DNA of 64,000 bases from Pohlia nutans (GCA_022496805.1 CM040088.1:29828452-29892451); one strand, 5' to 3'; shown: positions 45,203 through 57,623, counted from the stretch's first letter. Notes: generated from the letters alone by a model not told the origin. Numbers and translations are program-made.

Positions 45203-47467
45203 ATGGAGAATGGGAGTAGTTGTGGTAGTTTCAGACAGAGCATGCCGCGGTTGAGAGGCGGGCAGTGGGCGTCGGAGCATTGTGTACAGAAAGTGGAGGA
45301 GATGCTGAGCAGGGCCATCGTGCACCAGGAGGATCTCCTCGGCCTGCTCACGTCCAATTCCCAGGAGAACGCGAACCACCACCACGGTCACCACAACAGC
45401 AGCAGCAGCGCCTCGCCCGAAGTGGCCACCAGCTCCGACTCCATCTCGCCGCCGGTGCTGCGCGCGCTCAAAGCCAAGATTGAAAACTCCATGGACTGGT
45501 GCCACTTAGCCCTGTGCCGCCTGCGGGAGATTGTGCTGCACACGTCGAATAATGCCTCTCCGTCGCCCCGCTCTGTCCAGCATTCCATGGGAAGCTCCGG
45601 TCATGGCCATTTGTCCTCCTACTCAAAACCTGGCGGCGATGGCGCGAAGCAGCAGCAGCAGCAGCAGCAATTGGTGAGCTCCTCCCCGAAGCAGAATGTC
45701 CCCACTCCTCTCAGCCCTTTGCGTGTGCTGCTGCGCAAGGAGCCTCTGTCCCCGCATCCCTTCACCGCTCAAGGCCAATGGAATCCTGGCAACCTCCTCT
45801 TCACTGACTCTGCACCCCATCTCCCTCCCCCCGGGTTCCCTCCAGGTACAACTCCACCCTAACTCTTGCTACAATCTTCCTTTCTTTCTGTTGGGAGATC
45901 GATGTATCAGAATCCCTGGTTGTCAAGGTATGGGAAAGGGTTACGAAAGTGTGTGTGCCCGGTAGGTGTAGAATTGACGCAGGGACTTCGTGCCAAACTG
46001 CCATGACTTTGGCAAGGTTAGATTGGATGGTAGGCTCGTCGTCAACCACTGCCAGGCTCTTCCATGCCTAATGTTGGGTGATCGTGCAACAAGAATTTTG
46101 CTATAATAAATTGTAAGGAATTCTGTAGAATTCAAAGGGGGTTTGGGATGCAGGTGAAGATTCATCCTCGCAGCAGCGGCGGCATCAACAACAGGAACAA
46201 AACTTCGCAAGGTTGCCTGCGAGCTTACACATGGATACTTCGGACTGGCCTCTGTTACAGTCCGAGACTGGCCCCATGTCGGCTGGCCTTTCCCTTCCTC
46301 TCCTCTCTTCTGCTGCCGATCCTCGCCAGTGTTCGTCGTCGTGCCAAATCAATCCCGTCGTAGGCTCATACAACGGCGAAGTCACAGATCATCTTCATTA
46401 CAAAACCCACGTGGCAGCAGTTGCAGAAGATCAAAGCTACATCAACAAGACGCCCACTCCTCTTCTACGAGGCAATCGGTCCCGAAATGGTTCTGGGAAA
46501 TCTGAAGTCAGGTGATGAGATCAACACTCCTCCTGATTTGCACCACTTTTAATTTGTGATTTTAAAGTAGTCAATTTCCCGTCTTTTGTTTAAATAAGAT
46601 AATTTTCATGCTCCAGAAAATTGAGCGGAGGTGAAGCGAAACTGGAAGTGGTGTTCCAAAAACTGAACGATGCAAAGAAGGGTATTCCTGATGACGGTCA
46701 CCGAGGCTGGAAAAAATACGGCAACAAATCAATCCAGAATTCGAACCATTGCAGGTTAACTTTGTGCGGCTTCATTACCAGATTATTATTTCCTTTCGGT
46801 GTCCTTGTCGAATTACTTGCGCTCCTGTCTGTATACACTTGTGGGATAACATTGCTGTGTTCATGGATTATTAATTATCTTATTGCAAAACAGAGGATAT
46901 TACAAATGTAGCGTGAAGGAATGTCGTGCGAAGAAGATGGTGCAGCCCACTGACAAGGATCCCACCTTATTTGAGGTGACGTACGTGGGGAAGCACAGCT
47001 GCTCCAGCACTGGGCAGCGGAAAAGGTCGTCACGGTCGACGCCAGCCTGCAACTCTGCGCCAGTCGAGGTTCCAGAAGGGAAGAATAAGAACTGTGCAGG
47101 AATGGAGATGGAGGATAGCAGCATATTGACTGCATCGAATTCGGTGACGGAAGAATCCATCAGAGAAAACTCGTGGACGGGGATCATACCAGGCAAGAGG
47201 GGGAGGTCAATAGTCGAGCCTGAAGAGAAGGCGAGTCTTGACAATTTCAGCTACTTGCACACCATGACCACTTCCAGTGCCTCCGAGGACCGAGAGCAAG
47301 TCGGAGATGCAGGCGATGCCTCCATGGACACCTACCTCCACCAAGGCTCACGTCACCACCAAGCTGTGTACTCCTTCCAGGAGCCCCTCTTGTGGCACGA
47401 CTTTGACATGGACACCAACTTGTCCACAGGCCACAAGTCTGTCAGTATGGATTCCGACTCTCCTTGA
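45203..47467 (+). CDS. WRKY: WRKY transcription factor with variant WKKYGNK core
   Basis: Four exons, 45,203-45,845, 46,154-46,511, 46,617-46,754 and 46,894-47,467, agree in phase and give 570 residues. The single WRKY domain spans about 358-417. DDGHRGWKKYGNKS replaces the usual WRKYGQK (R366K, Q370N), and the zinc ligands are C385, C390, H414 and C416. C-X4-C-X23-H-X-C pairs the short Cys spacing of groups I/IIc with the HxC end typical of group III. The intron after NHCR sits at the conserved R-type position inside the domain. Upstream there are a helical N-terminus (VQKVEEMLSRAIVHQEDLL), a Ser/His-rich linker and a Q7 run. The C-terminus carries acidic and Ser-rich stretches. WRKY proteins are nuclear W-box binders in defence and development. 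Asn for Gln in the beta strand that enters the major groove probably alters target choice or affinity. Confidence 0.9.
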
Positions 47468-48308
47468 CAGCTACAACTAATTCCATCCTGATTATTAAGT
47501 TAAATTACATCTGCAATCTCCCCAACAGAGACGGTCTAGGATAGAATAACAGCGGAATTCCTCCTGGAAGTACATAATTTTGAGGCAGGAAGTGAATGAA
47601 GTACTCCGAAGTGTTTGGGATTCGAAGAACTCAAGCACCAACGGCTAGTATAAAGGTATCTAGCTCCAGGCCAATTTCTCGATCACAAAGGGGCATGTAC
47701 ATAGAGTCAACCTTATATCCGACCATTCAAAAGATGATGTACAAGTGTATATCACGGTTAATTAGCACTCACACAGTTCGCTTGTGAGTGTGTTCTGAAG
47801 TCAACGACATCGAATACTATTGTAGCCTGAAGAGTGTTCTCTTGGACATGGGTTTGGGCAAGTTGTAGTCCGTACTCCTAGTTCAGGCTCTGAGGACTTT
47901 CATGATATGAATTAGTAAACATTTGTAAAATAGATAAAAGAGGATATTTACTTTCATCGAGAGTTAGACTCGAGAAAGATAGTCTGGCTTACCTGAAATT
48001 GGGACTTCTTAGAATTTTAAAGAAACTGCTTCATATGACTCAGAGTTTTGTTGAGAAATAAATCCAGCCTATGATCTTTTTTCCACTGTAAGCTTCTGTG
48101 CCAATAGACGCATGTGATCAAATCACCTGCATTCAACAAGGATCAATCTGTCGTGTATCGTAGTCTGAATGACATACATATTTTGTCCTTTCTTGAAATA
48201 AATTTCGTATGTACAAAGGGTGTATGTACAAATTTCGACAGCTGCTTTTTGTCAACGATAGATTCCGCTTCAACAAGCAACGAAAGACCAGAGGACGTCA
48301 CGGTGATG
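47468..48308. other. WRKY 3' flank
   Basis: Presumed 3' UTR and terminator region. AATAAA-like signals occur (e.g. 48,057). No other gene recognised. Confidence 0.4.
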
Positions 48309-48704
48309 TTAACCCTTAAACGTCAAGGTAAGCCCCATGGGCTTATTTAAAAGAGAATAATCAAGAAAAAAGTAGATTTTCTCAACCAAATCAAGCGTGG
48401 ATTGGTGCGTTGGAAAGCTACTGAAAAAGCGATCTAAATTTCAATTTGCGTCTCATTTGAGAGATTGTAGAAACATTGGCAAGCAATCGAAGTTATCAAA
48501 ATGAGCAGGAGTTGAGGTTGGGGCAGTTGAGGTCGTTTTCTGAAAAGTGCCGCAGTGCTACAGTGCCGCAATAATGCTGGCCAGCAGAGCCGTTTTTCCA
48601 AAAAAAACAATTTTTTATTTTTATTTTTATTTTTTTTCCTCCTCCAAAAATTTAGATTCCTTTCGGGCTGCCCCGCCCAGGCCCTCTTGACGTTTAAGGG
48701 TTAA
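48309..48704. mobile_element. TTAA-type MITE, 396 bp, subfamily E
   Basis: TTAACCCTTAAACGTCAAGG at the left and CTTGACGTTTAAGGGTTAA at the right, TTAA on both sides. Reverse partner of 37,119 and same family as 56,047. Confidence 0.9.
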
Positions 48705-50270
48705 CTTCGTTGCTGTATGACTACCAACCGAGTTCACAACTCGAAAATTCGATATTTGATTAATGACTATCAAACCAATGGATTTCTAGCAATATGAAAA
48801 AACCACGAAGTCCAACATAAAAAGGACCCTCATAAAGGCTTACCTAGTTGGGAAAAACAAATTGTTTTGCAGTCAACCGACCATAGAAGATGCGAGTCAG
48901 CGTGCTGAGACTGTATGGTTCCACAGATTTTCATCTGACTTGTATACGGTTGTCGAAGATTGCAGCTATTTTGTAGGCCGAAGACGTCGAACTCTGTATC
49001 AAGAACACTCTACACAATGAAAGACCATCGTGTGTGAGCACGTGGCACTGCAATTCACAAGTCAGAGCTGGCTCCAAATGGTCTGACCCCAATATCATGT
49101 CTATCATCGACAGCAAACTGTTCATCAACATCTTCGCTTTAGGTTCTGCAATGATCTGATGCAAATTTCCAGATAGTTCTCCGGGTCCCCACATGCCCAG
49201 GATTTTGGCTAATCCTCTAACATTTTTTCCTTATCCTCCGGTGCACTTTAAAAGCAAAGGTTCGTTTCAACGTTGAAAAAGACCCCAAAAAACACTCTGA
49301 TACTGACTCTCTAATCGTACAGCTACGCCTATACCACCAGCCTTCTACAGTTATGGAGAAACTACATCAAGCGCAGATAGCCCACCATCAAAATATTCAG
49401 GAATTCTTCAGAACCAAATATGCCAATGGAAACTTCAAGCTTAACAGGACTTAAAATCAAAGACTCTGAAATATATGGTAGGAAATATCAGCTACAGTAA
49501 TGTTGGGGGCCCATCGTTCCAGCCTCTCGCTTCTTATTCGCATGATTTATTGTCAGTGGCACTGAAAAGCTCGCCCCTCAAGAACAAACTGTTGCAAACA
49601 CTGTTTCTTTAAGTCAACACAGCATCCCCGCCATTTCCCAAATGAAAGTTAGATTCGTATTCTTTGGACGGTAGAGGCTGAAGCATCTAGTATGTACGCT
49701 TTCAAATGTATTATTGAACTCCAGGGTTCATGTACCATACCCACGCGCACAGGAAGGAAGGTTCCCTCTTACGATCTGCTGACAACAGTCGTGTGGAGAC
49801 CTCAGGCAAGGCCGCTGAGAAAATCTGCTGACATTGAATTAGTCCGAAAGTAAATAGTGAAAGGCCACTATACTTGAGACAGGTCACTAGACTCGACAAA
49901 AACATGCACATCGTGCGTCTTAATTCATTCATTGTATGTCATCATCATCAACAATTCTTACTCGTAAGTTTACACAACATTTCGTAAACCGAGACACAGT
50001 ATTGTTTATACAGTAGCTGAAACGACAGAGTTTGATTTTTCAAATTCCTACCTGGCTGAGTTCACGAGAAGAAGACTTGAAGTTTTCAATATGAAAATTC
50101 ATACAACAACAAATTTAGTTGAAAATTAGCCTTCAGGACATCGATTTAATTTAATCTCCAGGTTGCACCCTTCCACTTGGAGGCAGTGGCCTGAGTATAT
50201 CCTATTGTAAACGGATTCTTATCAAACCTTTACAAATGAAGTGGCTTAAATCTATCTGACTTCTTATTCA
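48705..50270. other. Intergenic DNA, no feature recognised
   Basis: No repeat termini or protein-like frames were identified with confidence. Confidence 0.4.
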
Positions 50271-50280
50271 TATATTCACA

Positions 50281-50480
50281 GGCCTGTAACAGTGCACTGC
50301 AAGGGACGGGTGTGGAACTTTAGAAGTGACTCTACAATACTTTCATGCAAGGCAAGGGCGACTGAAGTCCTCCGCATGGAAGCTGACCCAGAAAGTGTAT
50401 CAAATTTGCTTTCAGAGTCAGGGAGGACTCAATTCGGAAGGGTCCTACAGAACACTGCTGAATATAAAACTTTAGCTTAG
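50281..50480 (+). CDS. Candidate 3' exon, unknown
   Basis: After an acceptor-like ATTCACAG, an open frame reads PVTVHCKGRVWNFRSDSTIL, then KARATEVLRMEADPESVSNL, ending KTLA before TAG. Composition is protein-like, but no upstream exon could be joined with confidence and no family is recognised. Confidence 0.25.
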
Positions 50481-51719
50481 TTCAATTATTGGCAACTCCT
50501 AGAGGAATGTAGGATTCCAAGTGGGTGATGATTCAGTATTCAGTATGAGGCTTACAATCACACCAGTGTAAGACAAGAGACCTCAAAATTCGTTCATGTT
50601 TGATAGACTACGTTCCTCATAAGAAGAACTTTTCCAATTCAAAAGATTAAAGACAGTAGAAGAATGAGCCCATCATAGTCCACAGGTGTCTCTTACAGAG
50701 GAAGTTGAAAAGCATACATTGAGGCATGACAGAAAAACCTTTCTGGTGAAACCTCACCCCTTAGGCATCTTGCACATTCATAAACTTAATTATTTGTGAG
50801 CATGCAAGAAGAGTGAGAGGTTTAGGCACACGAATTAGTTCCTCTCAACGAGAAGAGCTCCCCCCTACAACAGGTAGACGTGGATCGAGCGTTTTGTCCC
50901 GGAAAGATGAAGGACCCTTCGCCGAAAAAGACCAGAAGGCTGGCTTCTACAGACTTTACAAACCCTAAAGAGCTTCTAATCTCTAACCGCTTATTTGATC
51001 GTGGCATATGTGTTTACCTCGTCTTTCCACCGACTGTCTTCAGATACGGTGGCGACGATGGCGCCAATGCTCTCCACTCAGCAGCCATTTCCTCTCCTGT
51101 GTAGAGGCAGCAGAGTCCCGAATATCAACCGCTGCAAGCTCCTTCTCCTGTCAGCGATAGTGCGTCTGCTGACAAAGCCGCTCTTGATGATATTACTCCG
51201 CTACACTTTGTAAGCGAGAGGTGGAGCAACGTCCGAAAATATAATGCACAGCAAAAATGTGGCTGATATCAGGGGTCAAGTGTAACCCTCGGAAGTACTA
51301 CGTACTAAGTATCCATCATCTTCAAGTAACTACACCGACAGTACTTCACATTTTATACCTAAAAACTAGTGCGCAATTCAACTGCAGTGGTGGTGAAGTG
51401 CGACTAAGGCAACTACACGTAATTCAGACAGGGTTCTTATGTGGACACTAGGACAATCTTCGATGACGAGTACATATAGAATTTGAGAACGTACACAATA
51501 TTAACATCAGAACTCGTATCTGTATGGCATCTGGTGCACAGCCACTGGATTACGAAGGTACAAATAGATGACAAGTTACCATTAATTTTCAGGCGTATTC
51601 ACAAAAATCGATATTCGTACCTGCTACGAATGATCATCTTCATACTCAGATGCGCCCGGTTAGCCAGTGTCGTTGCCGGCATGAAAAGATCAATGCTCAA
51701 ATACGATTTCCAACCATTC

Positions 51720-52420
51720 CATTGATTGCAAATGTTGCCTATGTCGAGTAAGGTTGACAAATCGTCACAAATGCGTTTCTACGGGCCACGCCATGATTGC
51801 TGCGGCAACGCTCACCGGGTACCACAGACCGTCTGCTCACTCGTATCGCTACAATTTTGGCTGAGGCATTGGATCTTTCCAATTGCCACATTGCACCGAA
51901 TCTTGCTATTAGGGTTCAGGCTCGATCAAGTTGGAATACTGACTATGGCAGCCATCTCAGTTGCTCTGAATCAATCATACTGTATCATCGGACATCCTCA
52001 CACCTTGAAATGCTTTCCTTAACACTACTAGCCGAGGTCACTTACCTTCACGCTTTTGAGAGGAACCGTACATATTCCAACATGATTCTCATGTCACAAA
52101 GAATCTCCTCATCGTAAGCTTCTTCTGCTTCTGATTCCTCTTCTTCGGTTTCTAATCCTGACGTAAATTAGGGTGGACAGCATCACTCTCTTACCAAACT
52201 GCAGTCTAACTTCGTTTTGGTAACTTAAACATTAAAGACTTCTGTTTTGCAGATTTGGAAGAGAATCAATGCCGATTGGGAAAGTCATTTTACAGAGGTT
52301 AGATCGGAGATCGCGCGAAATGAGCAAGAGAGAGTACGTTCATGCTTCGTTCATCATGGAATGCTTGGAATTAGGCCACCACAGAACAGAATCAAACATA
52401 TATCCTCATATAGCATTGTA
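51720..52420 (+). CDS. Candidate exons of an unrecognised gene
   Basis: An open segment through 52,112 (donor TCATC/GTAAGC) joins in phase to 52,252 (acceptor TTTTGCAG). It reads FGRESMPIGKVILQRLDRRS, then REMSKREYVHASFIMECLEL before a stop. Upstream reading is ambiguous between two frames around 51,790-51,910, so no full model is offered. It could be a decayed gene. Confidence 0.25.
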
Positions 52421-52453
52421 ACACATCTGTGCACTGCATTACAGAATCGCGAA

Positions 52454-52770
52454 CATAACATTCAGTAGCCTTCAAGAAGGGTGCCTTTCAGTTTCATCCA
52501 CCCTTATATATGGAGTGATCAGTGGATTGTAATTGAATGGGCTATTGAATCAAATAAACAATTACAGGACACTATTGAATTGTGACTGAGTGAGTGCTTT
52601 TGATTACTGTTCATCATGATTAGTTGCTCTGCTTAATGCCACTTGTCCCCATAGCTACAAATGTGATGTGGAATATCCCACATCATTTCATTGGGGATGA
52701 AATGATGTGGGATATTCCACATCATTCTGTTGGGGGAAGGCAGCAATTACAGAGGCTACTGAATGTTATG
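52454..52770. mobile_element. 317-bp MITE with CATAACATTCAGTAGCC ends, copy 2
   Basis: Same element as 13,473-13,788, with intact inverted ends and the ATGATGTGGGATATTCCACA internal palindrome. A 20-base poly-A follows directly. Confidence 0.8.
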
Positions 52771-53324
52771 AAAAAAAAAAAAAAAAAAAAAGCCAATCGA
52801 CACAGAAAAACCACGGCTGTGCATTAGGTCATGATGCATTGATTCCTAATTTTATTAATACGCACCACGTGAAGAGGATGTATTGACAAGTAACGATCAC
52901 GTTGAAGCTGTATCTATTTTTATCATATCGGTGCTCTAAATGACTTGTCGAGTTCAACGTCACCCCAACTGCTTCAAGTACTGTGTGAGAATATTCCGCA
53001 GTGGAGTAGAAACATCGTGCATACACTGCTACATCTGATCTCCTACAGTAGAGCCTACGATAAGTTCTTTAACATGGCTTCTTCTAATTTAAGTTATTCG
53101 ACAGTTAAAAAGTTGAATCAACTCCACAAATCCAGCCTCAGATGCTTTTCATCCCCTCAACACAATCAACAGCATCCATTAACAATCTATTCCTGTTCAA
53201 AATTTACACTACAACCGAGGATTTATCATGTGTCCAACCGTCCAGAGAGTGGACGATGTACAGAATCAAACACAGTTTTCTCATCCGTCATTGACTTTTT
53301 GCAAGACCTCTCTCAACGTATACA

Positions 53325-54184
53325 ATCTCAATCAATCAACATTAGCAAAGCCATCTCCATCATCACCACAACAGAAAATATAAAATCAAATTGGCACAAT
53401 TGATCCTTAGAACGTCGCAACAGTATTTATGTGATCCAATTTGACACTCGGTTTTCTTACCAGATTCATTCCATCTGCTGTGACTTTCATTGTAATTTGA
53501 AAGTTTCAAAAGCTCGTTAATAGTCTTCAGAGTTGCTGGAAGCTTTTGATTAGTCGACAATGCAACACCTCCCGTAGTACCTCTAACTAAAATCTCAATC
53601 CACCCGCTACCTTATTCACAGTGTCAGCATATATCAACATCAACAAAGCCATGTTCATCATCACTGTGACAGAAAATATAAGCTCCACTTGCCGATTCAT
53701 TCCACCTGCTATGGATTTCATTGTAATTTCAGAGTTTCCAAAGCTTTTTAATGTTTCTTTAGAGTTGCTGGAAGCTTTTGATTGGTCGACAATGCAAAAC
53801 CTTACATACAATCTCAATCCACCTGCTAGCTAATCCACAGCGTCAGCATATATCACCATCAACAAAGCCATATCCGTCAACTCATCACTGTGACAGAAAA
53901 TCTAAGATCAAATGGCAAAATATCCTTACGACGTCAGTCACTTGTCAATCAAGAAATATAACAGCATTTGTATGATCCACTTTGACACGGAATTTCTTAC
54001 ACTACGAATCCTCGTCTGCCATAGCTCCAATGTACAGAAAATCTAAGATCAAATGGCAAAATATCCTTACGACGCCAGTCTCTTGCCAATCAAGAAATGT
54101 AACAGCATTTGTATGATCCACTTTGACATGGAATTTTCTTACACTACGAATTCTCGTCTGCCATAGCTCCAATTGCTGATCCAT
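53325..54184. repeat. Three tandem 140-280 bp modules, possibly duplicated exons of a - strand gene
   Basis: Diverged modules lie at about 53,325-53,600, 53,600-53,860 and 53,860-54,033. A more recent 140-bp duplication covers 53,893-54,033 and 54,034-54,173. On the - strand 54,143-54,184 reads MDQQLELWQTRIRS up to a GTAAGA donor. Two modules carry an exon-like frame (STNQKLPATLKTINELLKLS and SKASSNSKETLKSFGNSEIT) after acceptor-like sequence. The duplicated copies keep the splice signals. The gene itself is not recognised and may be non-functional. Confidence 0.5.
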
Positions 54185-55373
54185 TGTAATTTTTGAATCG
54201 GAGGAATCAGAGTTGAAAAGATCGAACTGGTAAGGTGATTTAGGGCTGTCAGAGCGCCACCAATGGCGGAGGCGTAGGAAGATTAGAATGACGGAAGGGT
54301 GGTGAGAGGAGCCAGCAGATAAGCTCGATTAGTAAGCCGCAGTGGCTGAGTGGATGAATGAAGATATTTATTCATTCATCCGCGAAGCCGTTTGTTCGTT
54401 CGGCATGGATAACAAAGAGGAAAAAGAGTTAGCCCTTTATAACATGCAGAGATCTTTTCATTTAAGGCTTTTATGGTCGTTGGAATTTGGATTGAGACAG
54501 ACAGGAATACAGGATAGCATTCCTCTTCCATAGGCCAATCACCGTTAACTCCTGCTTTTTCAAACTAAGAAGAAAGGTTTTTAGAATAACTTCTGTTTTT
54601 AGGTAGAAACACCTAAAACCATATTTATAAGCAATTCGATGTGGTTGGGGTATCTTTTCCAAGGTAGAATATTTTGTAGTATTAACAATTAAAAATGATG
54701 ATTCTACAAGGGAAAAAAAAACATAATTTGTGGATAAACTATGTAATTTTTATGAATTTTCAAAGTGAAAGTTTGTTTAAAGCATTTAAACTATTCCATA
54801 GACTTGTCATAAATCTAAACTCTATAAAATCCAAACCCAATCAATGAGAGTTAAATTTGGTAACTATTTCAAAGCATGGTTTCAAAATAAGTCTACAGTG
54901 CATGAATGAGTTGATTCAACCAGTGAGCTACAAGGATTCAAATTTGTCAAACCGCAAAAGCGACCTTCACCCTACATGTAAGCGGGCCTTACTCATAGTA
55001 AGCATAAAGTGCAAGGATAATAGACTCAACAAGTTTTGCTTTCAAAAACAAATTATATTTGGAGGAAGGAATCCAATTTTTGTATATTATAAAAGAACCA
55101 TTGTTTTTATTTCTTTTATTATTTTTGTATCCGATTTGTGCTTATATCTTTGCACCTTCACTTAAAAATTATTTCTCACGAAGTCTATGCAACACATAAC
55201 GTTCTTTAGAGGCCCATTGTTGCACCTCCGAATCTCAAGCATTTGTTAAGGGATCTGAAGAATCGCAAAGCATTTTCTCTAACTTCAGCTAGGCCAAGCA
55301 ACGAGGGCTGAAGAGCTGAATTACTTAATTGACAAATTTTCTACAGTGTAAAGGGTGTGGTCCAACGAAGGCT
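54185..55373. other. Intergenic DNA, no feature recognised
   Basis: Presumed upstream region of the - strand exon at 54,143. An ATGAATGAA/TTCATTCAT palindrome lies at 54,353-54,378. Otherwise nothing recognised. Confidence 0.4.
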
Positions 55374-55890
55374 TAACACTTTACCGCCCAACCTTTTTTG
55401 CAAAACCTCAAATATCTGGTTTTTTCTTATAAAACTCTCTCTGTTGAAATTAGGGGTACTATTAATAGTATTCAACCATATAAATAAAAGCATAGCTTAA
55501 CCAAACAAGTGTTGGTTAAATCTTGGTAAGATCGGATCGTTGGATTGAAAGATCATAGTATGTCTTTGAACCATATAATACACACTCAAAAATGAGATTT
55601 TGGAGGGTGTGTGACTTCAAAAGTAAATAGAATTTGACTTATCCATATACGGTTTAGGACAAAATTTATACGTACAAATATGAAAGGAGCTGGTTTAGGG
55701 TTCAAGATCGGAATACATACACTAATGGAACATGAACAAGAGAACATGATCCAAAAAATAAAAGAAGATAAAAAATTCCAAACACAAGAAACACCGCATA
55801 GTACATTTGTTGTATTTGTAAGTATTTGCCGTAATTTTGAGGTATTTGCAGTATTTTGGTGTTTTGTAGATAGGTGTTTTGATAGTTTCA
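55374..55890. mobile_element. Truncated TTAA-type MITE, subfamily F
   Basis: It starts TTAACACTTTACCGCCCAAC and matches the intact copy at 56,809 through ATTAGGGGTACTATTAATAG and GGTATTTGCAGTATTTTGG. The right terminus is missing, and a segment of about 100 bp in the middle is deleted. Confidence 0.7.
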
Positions 55891-56215
55891 CAACTCCAAA
55901 TTAGAATTTTATTTTTGAAGTGTGTGCGTGAGACGGAGCTCCACATGTAAACTTCAAACATTGATGCTTGGTTTGAAGTAGATCTTACGATAGGTTGCAA
56001 AAACATGCCTCAATGACCACAATGGGGTTGCGTGGGCTGCAAAAGGTTAACCCTTAAACGTCAAAATAAGCCCCATGGGCTTATTTATGAGAGAATAATG
56101 AAGAAAAAAGTGGATTTTCTCAACCAAATCAAGCGAGGATTGGTGCGTTGGAAAGCTACTGAAAAAGCGATCTAGATTCCAAATTTGCGCCTCATTTGGG
56201 AGATTGTGGAAACAT

Positions 56216-56600
56216 GTACAACTTTCCTGCCTATGATAAATTCGCTAGCAGCACCAAGTCATGAATATTACAATAACGCTCAGACCGACCCAACGGGAAT
56301 CGAACCCGGACCGTATAATTGTAACACAAACGTCCTTATCCAACCAACCTAGGAACCATGACTTGGCGATCATCAACATAATAAACCTTGTTTTATACCA
56401 TTACAAATGATGTAAATACTTGATAATGGCTACTGTGGGTTACTTTTACTAGTTTATGGTTACTAAAGTGTCTATTCCCGGAAGAGGAGAGTAGTCTTGT
56501 ACCAATGTTCCTTTGCCCGGTGGGCATTGGCTCATTGTCATGACGAACAGACACTATATTCACGCCGGCCTCGCAAGTGGGCCGGAGTTTCTATCTATCT
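56216..56600 (-). mobile_element. 385-bp retroposon-like insertion with tRNA-like core
   Basis: TGTGGAAACAT flanks it at 56,205-56,215 and 56,601-56,611, an 11-base duplication typical of retroposons. On the - strand, GGTTGGTTGGATAAGG (A-box-like) precedes GGTTCGATTCC (B box, 56,296-56,306). The right end CGCCGGCCTC...GGGCCGGAGTTTC recurs near 32,830 and 7790. The tRNA-like core is not at either end, so a simple SINE label is uncertain. Confidence 0.65.
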
Positions 56601-56808
56601 TGTGGAAACATTGGCAAGCAATCAAAGTTATCAAAATGAGCAGGAGTTGAGGTTGGGGCAGCTGAGGTCGTTTTTGAAAAGTGCCGCGGTGCTACAGTGC
56701 TAGCCAACAGAGCCATTTTTTTCATTTTTTTCGTTTTTCTTTTCTATTCTTTTTTCCTCTGAAAATTTAGATGCCTTCCGGGCTGCCCCGCCCAGGGCCT
56801 CTTGACGT

Positions 56809-57616
56809 TTAACCCTTTACCGCCCAGGGTGGTTCTGGAGAAACCACCTTTTTCTGGGTGATGTTTCTTTAAATCTATCTCTGCTGAAATTAGGGGTACT
56901 ATTAATAGTATCCAACCGTACGAATGTAAGCATAGCTTAATGAAACAAGTCTCAGTTAAATCTTGGTAAGATCGGACCGTTGGATTGGAACATTATAGTA
57001 TATCTTTGAACCGTATAATGCACACTCAAAAATGAGATTTTGGGGGGTGTGTGACTTCAAGGTTAAATAGAATTTGGGTTAAATTTTCAAAAATAAAAGT
57101 GAAGATGTTCAGCAATGACTTGTGTCAACACCTCTTCATTGCAATCTTTCATGTCAAGAATAGACTCATACATAATTATTGTGAATTTTATAAGTGAAAG
57201 TGACTTATCCATGTACGATTTAGAACAAAATTTATACGTTCAAATAAGAAAGGAGTTAGTATAGTGATCAAGATCAGACTACATACACTAATGGAACATG
57301 AACAAGAGAACACAATCCAAAAAGAAAAACGAGATAATAAACTTCCAATCTCTAGAAATACAACATAGTACATATGCTGTATTTGTAAGTATTTGCTGTA
57401 TTTTGAGGTATTTGCAGTATTTTGGTGTTTTGTACATAGGTATTTGGATATCTAGGAAAGTCGGATTCCAAATTTTCTTTTTGCATCATCTCCAGAATCA
57501 AAAGTTACACATCTGAACTTCAGACACTGTACTGAGATGGTTCACAGATTTTCCAGAATTTCATTTTCCAGTGATCTAGTGACCACTTAGTGGTTACCTG
57601 GGCACTAAAGGGTTAA
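56809..57616. mobile_element. TTAA-type MITE, 808 bp, subfamily F, nested in another TTAA element
   Basis: TTAACCCTTTACCGCCCAGG at the left and CCTGGGCACTAAAGGGTTAA at the right. It has split the right terminus of the host element precisely at a TTAA. Confidence 0.9.
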
Positions 57617-57623
57617 GGGTTAA

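Larger units (their letters stand above)
56047..57623. mobile_element. TTAA-type MITE, subfamily E, host of two insertions
   Basis: Left end TTAACCCTTAAACGTCAAAAT at 56,047. The right end is split: TTGACGTTTAA at 56,802-56,812 continues as GGGTTAA at 57,617-57,623. Removing the two insertions (56,216-56,611 and 56,813-57,616) leaves about 377 bp, close to the 396 and 413 bp of its sister copies. Confidence 0.88.

Noticed and set aside
53893..54173. CRISPR-like array
   Set aside because: Only two long tandem copies without spacers, in a plant nuclear context.
56277..56350. A functional tRNA gene
   Set aside because: A and B box-like sequences are present, but the acceptor stem does not pair and the segment lies inside a retroposon-like insertion.
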